Under the pieces are notes generated by a model. That model saw nothing but the letters and a program-made list of their open reading frames with translations. It had not been told where the DNA came from and searched no databases. A program made the position numbers and the translations under genes. Below are positions 60,840 to 64,000 of a DNA stretch of 64,000 nucleotides, one piece after another. How positions within the stretch are numbered: position 1 is the first letter of the stretch; each line of letters opens with the position of its first letter. Source of the DNA: Massilia sp. IC2-278 (lineage in GTDB: Bacteria > Pseudomonadota > Gammaproteobacteria > Burkholderiales > Burkholderiaceae_D); contig NZ_JAJFES010000001.1 in NCBI RefSeq assembly GCF_020708045.1, forward strand, positions 1 to 64,000. Direction: 5' to 3'.

Positions 60840-63128
60840 CTAGAAGCGGTACTCGAGGGTGGCCGAGACCGTGCGCGGGTTGCCGTAGAAGGCCGTCAGC
60901 GTGCCTTCGTTGCCGAGGGTCGGGAACAGGTAGCCGGCGGTCTTGTAGCGCTCGTCGTTCAGGTTCTTGCCGTGGATGCCGGCGCGGATCTTGCCGTCGG
61001 CGCGGGTCCAGACGATGCTCGCATCCCACAACTTGTACGAGTCCTGGTCGAGCAGGGACACGGTCTCGAACTGGTTGGTAGCGCCCTTGTACGACACGCT
61101 GCCAATCAGCGAGACCTTGCCGTTGTGGCCCATGATGGGCAGGGCGATGTCGTAGTTGGCGCGCAGGTTGGCCGAGTTCTTCGGCGTGTTCTGGAACACG
61201 CGCTGGTCGGCCACGTTCACGCCGGCGACGATGTATTCCTTGTAGTCGGCGTCGATGTAGCTGTACATGCCGGCAATCGTGAAGTCGCGCGTGATGTTGG
61301 CAATCGCTTCCAGCTCGACGCCCTTGATCTTGGCCTTGCCGGCGTTGGTGGTCACGCCGGCGAAGCTGTCGTCGCGGCCGTCGCCGTTGGTGTCGATCGC
61401 CACCGAACCCGGGATCTGCACGTCCTTGTAGTTGCTGTAGAACACGGCGGCGTTGGTGGTGATGCGCCCGCCATTGAAGGCCGACTTCAGGCCCAGCTCA
61501 TAGGTTTCGATGGTTTCAGGCTCGTAGCCGGCGCGGGCCTGGGCTTCGGTCAGGCGGGTGCCGACCATGTTCAGGCGCGGATCGAAGCCGCCGCCCTTGA
61601 AGCCTTCGGAATACGAGGCGTAGACGTTGTGGTCGGCGTTGACCTTGTAGCCCAGAGCCACGCGTGGGGTGAATTTCTTGTCTTTGCGCTGCAGCGTACC
61701 GTTACGGAAATCGGTGTCGGTGCGGAACAGGATGGCGCCCGGGTTGCCCATCTCCGGCGAGCCGGCCAGGCCCAGGTAGATCTGGCGGTAGATCGAGGCG
61801 GTGCGCTCGTCGACCGTGTAGCGTCCGCCCAGCGACAGGCTGAAGGCGTCGGTGAAGTTGTAGCTGCCGTCGAAGTAGGCGGCCCATGCCTTGGTGTCGA
61901 TGTCGCCGCTGGTGAAGGTCGAGGTTGGCGCGAGTCCGGCCAGCACGGTGTCGAACTTGTTGTAGGCGTTGGCGTCGATGTAGTACAGGCCGGCGACGCC
62001 CTGGATGCGCTCGCCGGTATAGGTGAGCTGGAATTCCTGGCTGAACTGCTTGTTGGTGTACAGGGCCGGCACTTCCATGTCGACCACGGGCAGGGCGTCG
62101 AAGTCGATCGGCGCGTACGACTTGTCCTTGCGGCTGGCCGTGATCGACTTGGCGCTGAACTGGTCGTTGAAGCGGTATTCCACCAGCGCCGAGACGCCGT
62201 GCGACTTGACTTCCTGGTCGTGGCCGAGGGCCTGGGTCAGGTTGGCGCGGGTATCGAATTCGTTCGACAGGATCGGCGCGCCGCTGGTGCGGCCGACCGT
62301 CAGGCGGTGACCGTTCTTCGGGTTCGAGTCGTCCTTCGTGCCGTCGCCGGCGATGCGGATGAAGAGTTCGGGCGTGGGCGTGAATTCGGCGGACAGGCGC
62401 AGCGCGGTGACGTCCTTGTCGTAGTTCTCGGCGCCGGTGTAAAGGTTGGTGCCGAAGCCGTCGCGCTTGAAGCGCGCCACCGTGCCGCCGATGCGGACGG
62501 TGTCGCTGATCGGGGTGCTGGCGGTGGCCACGCCGTCGAGCTGGCCGTAATTGCCGGCGGTGGCGCGCAGGCGCACGTCGGGTTTCGAGCCCAGTTTGCG
62601 GGTCACGTACTTGACCGCGCCGCCGATAGTGTTGCGGCCGTACAGCGTGCCTTGCGGGCCGCGCAGCACCTCGATGCGCTCGACGTCGTAGATGTCGGCC
62701 ACGGCGGCCTGTGGGCGCGCCAGGTAGATGTCGTCGATGTAGATGCCGACGCCGGATTCGAAGCCGGCCAGCGGGTCGGCCTGGCCGACGCCGCGGATAA
62801 AGGCGGTGAGGGTGGAGTTGGTGGCGCGCGAGGCCTTCAGCGTGGTGTTCGGCAGCGCCAGGGCCAGGGCGGTCACGTCGGGTACGCCCTGCTTCGACAA
62901 CTGGTCGGCGGAAAAGGCGGTGACCGAGACCGGCACGTCCTGCAGCGATTCCTCGCGGCGGCGCGCGGTGACGACCACCTTCTGGATGTCCGAGGCGGCT
63001 TCGCCGTCAGGTGCGGGTGCGCCCGAGGATTGCTGGGCGTGGGCAACGCCCAGTGCGCCGCTGGACAGGGCCAGCAGGGCGGCGGCGGAACGGTAGAGCA
63101 GCTTCTTTTTTCTATTTGTCAGACGCAT
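60840..63128 (-). CDS. TonB-dependent outer-membrane receptor
   Basis: 762 residues. A signal peptide (SAAALLALSSGALGVAHAQ) is followed by a TonB-box-like region (IQKVVVTARRREESLQDVPV), a plug domain with VERIEVLRGPQGTLYGRNTI, and a 22-strand barrel containing YASYSEGFKGGGFDPRLN and ending in TVSATLEYRF with the terminal Phe. The type is that used for large or scarce ligands by sphingomonads and related bacteria, beyond iron. It probably imports the compound that the hydrolase and ABC system process. ATG 63128. A LysR gene is divergent across a 287-bp gap. Confidence 0.93.
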   Translation of the reverse strand: MRLTNRKKKLLYRSAAALLALSSGALGVAHAQQSSGAPAPDGEAASDIQKVVVTARRREESLQDVPVSVTAFSADQLSKQGVPDVTALALALPNTTLKASRATNSTLTAFIRGVGQADPLAGFESGVGIYIDDIYLARPQAAVADIYDVERIEVLRGPQGTLYGRNTIGGAVKYVTRKLGSKPDVRLRATAGNYGQLDGVATASTPISDTVRIGGTVARFKRDGFGTNLYTGAENYDKDVTALRLSAEFTPTPELFIRIAGDGTKDDSNPKNGHRLTVGRTSGAPILSNEFDTRANLTQALGHDQEVKSHGVSALVEYRFNDQFSAKSITASRKDKSYAPIDFDALPVVDMEVPALYTNKQFSQEFQLTYTGERIQGVAGLYYIDANAYNKFDTVLAGLAPTSTFTSGDIDTKAWAAYFDGSYNFTDAFSLSLGGRYTVDERTASIYRQIYLGLAGSPEMGNPGAILFRTDTDFRNGTLQRKDKKFTPRVALGYKVNADHNVYASYSEGFKGGGFDPRLNMVGTRLTEAQARAGYEPETIETYELGLKSAFNGGRITTNAAVFYSNYKDVQIPGSVAIDTNGDGRDDSFAGVTTNAGKAKIKGVELEAIANITRDFTIAGMYSYIDADYKEYIVAGVNVADQRVFQNTPKNSANLRANYDIALPIMGHNGKVSLIGSVSYKGATNQFETVSLLDQDSYKLWDASIVWTRADGKIRAGIHGKNLNDERYKTAGYLFPTLGNEGTLTAFYGNPRTVSATLEYRF

Positions 63129-63373
63129 CGTTGTCTCCTGTTTTTGGAATGGCGGCGCACGCTCGGCTCATTGCTCTTTCACGCACGGCTAGCAGTGTGC
63201 CTCGGTCCGGTTTGGCTGAAAAGATAACAATCCGCCCACCCTGTGTGCGAATTTGCACAAGGCCTCGCACCGGTCTGGTGCAGACCCGGCCTGCATGGCA
63301 GCGAGGGAAAATGCTGCAAGCGCACAATTTTCGTGCTCTGGCGGCGGATCGAGGGAAGTGATTGCAGGAGGAA

Positions 63374-63389
63374 TGTGCACTGGTGCACA
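63374..63389. promoter_or_regulatory. palindromic operator candidate between receptor and LysR genes
   Basis: TGTGCAC TG GTGCACA is a perfect 7-bp inverted repeat with a 2-base centre. It lies 26 bases before the LysR start in the divergent gap. A related half-site set (GCACC GGTCT GGTGC) is found near 63267. Both could bind the LysR protein. Confidence 0.5.
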
Positions 63390-63415
63390 ATAGGTCGTCT
63401 TGATATGAAATAAAT

Positions 63416-64000
63416 ATGCCGATGAACAGCCTGCCTGAGTGGACCGACCTCCGATTCTTCCTCGAGCTGGCGCGCGCCGGCACCTTATCCGGCGCGTCGC
63501 GCCGGCTGGACGTCGAGCACACCACGGTGGCGCGCCGCATCGACCGCCTGGAAAAGGAACTCGGCTCGACCCTGTTCGACCGCTCGCGCGAAGGCTACGA
63601 ACTGACCGAGATGGGCCACGCGCTGCTGCCGCATGCCGAGGCGATGGAGGGCGCGGCGCTGGCCGCGGCCGAGCAGCTGGGCGGGGCCGAAGTGGCGGCG
63701 CACGGCGTGGTGCGCCTGGGCGTGCCGGAAGTCTTCGGCGTGAAGGTGGTGGCGCCGCTGCTGGCGGACCTGCTCGATGCCAACCCGGACCTGTCGATCG
63801 ACCTGCTGGCGCTGCCCAGCTTTGCCAACCTCGCCAACCGCGAGGCCGACCTCGGCGTCATGCTCGACCCACCCACCACCGGGCGCTACATGGTCACGCG
63901 CCTGGCCTCGTTCCGCTTCTACCTGTACGCCTCGCCCGGCTACCTGGACCGGCATCCGCCGATCCGCCAGCAGTCCGACCTGGCCCAGCATTACTTCGTC
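63416..64000 (+). CDS. LysR-family transcriptional regulator, cut by the window edge
   Basis: At least 195 codons are open to the right edge. The start MPMNSLPEWTDLRFFLELAR leads into the helix-turn-helix GTLSGASRRLDVEHTTVARR and the wing LEKELGSTLFDRSREGYELT. The first half of the co-inducer domain follows (HGVVRLGVPEVFGVKVVAPL). ATG 63416 or ATG 63422 can start it. It is divergent from the TonB-dependent receptor and probably regulates that gene and the downstream hydrolase/ABC operon. Confidence 0.88.
   Translation, partial: MPMNSLPEWTDLRFFLELARAGTLSGASRRLDVEHTTVARRIDRLEKELGSTLFDRSREGYELTEMGHALLPHAEAMEGAALAAAEQLGGAEVAAHGVVRLGVPEVFGVKVVAPLLADLLDANPDLSIDLLALPSFANLANREADLGVMLDPPTTGRYMVTRLASFRFYLYASPGYLDRHPPIRQQSDLAQHYFV

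Overview
The window is a high-GC chromosomal segment of a betaproteobacterium. The order ppc | hemC-hemD-hemX-hemY | ppa, a very long RpoD with an Ala/Pro-rich N-terminal extension, PEP-CTERM exported proteins, a phasin, ProQ, YaeQ and HemX/HemY all point to Burkholderiales, and the style is that of Oxalobacteraceae (Massilia/Telluria-like). This placement is inferred from gene content; no rRNA or tRNA gene was seen to confirm it.

Layout. 1-400: right end of an IS3-family element abutting a REP-like inverted repeat. 0.4-6.3 kb: stress, metal and housekeeping genes (YgjP-like metallohydrolase, Cys-rich copper-storage protein, KGG-repeat protein, hemerythrin, phasin, CurA-like reductase, purU, yaeQ, PCu(A)C copper chaperone). 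6.3-10.4 kb: a BIME-like repeat pair, a GSG-repeat DUF2807 protein, and a serine protease fused to an EEP-like domain and followed by an in-frame stop plus a degenerate second protease tail. 10.4-19.2 kb: small transporter, PilT/U-like ATPase, low-GC acyltransferase, a two-cytochrome operon, a tandem pair of 51-residue secreted Cys peptides each behind a conserved hairpin, glutaredoxin-like protein, RNase D-like exonuclease, ProQ. 19.2-27.4 kb: candidate small RNA, rpoD, a PAS/GGDEF/EAL protein and a broken chemoreceptor. 27.9-31.9 kb: three-subunit membrane dehydrogenase operon (Tat-exported small subunit, GMC flavoprotein, three-haem cytochrome c). 32-41 kb: DUF4126 protein, then a catabolic cluster on the minus strand (FAD oxidoreductase, MFS, DapA-like, aldehyde dehydrogenase, YddG-like exporter, porin) divergent from a LysR regulator. 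41-46.7 kb: PEP-CTERM protein, a TolA/TonB-like coiled-coil protein, ppc. 46.9-52 kb: hem genes and ppa. 52.1-54.7 kb: exported proteins with a PA-domain metalloprotease and a PEP-CTERM protein. 54.9-64 kb: branched-chain-type ABC transporter operon with an alpha/beta hydrolase, a TonB-dependent receptor and a divergent LysR gene cut by the window edge.

How the genes fit together. Two dehydrogenase-type cytochrome modules feed electrons from periplasmic oxidation to the respiratory chain. The 33-41 kb cluster looks like uptake (porin, MFS), oxidation (FAD enzyme), aldol/deaminase-type cleavage (DapA-like) and aldehyde oxidation of one amino-acid-like or sugar-acid-like substrate. The 55-63 kb block couples outer-membrane uptake, a hydrolase and an ABC importer. 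No CRISPR array, prophage or recognised defence island is present.

The most unusual material is (i) the duplicated CX6CX6CX6C exported peptides with matching 9-11-9 upstream hairpins, (ii) the protease/EEP-like fusion with the in-frame stop, (iii) several families of short palindromic repeats spread over intergenic gaps, and (iv) a promoter-to-terminator unit of about 65 nt upstream of rpoD.
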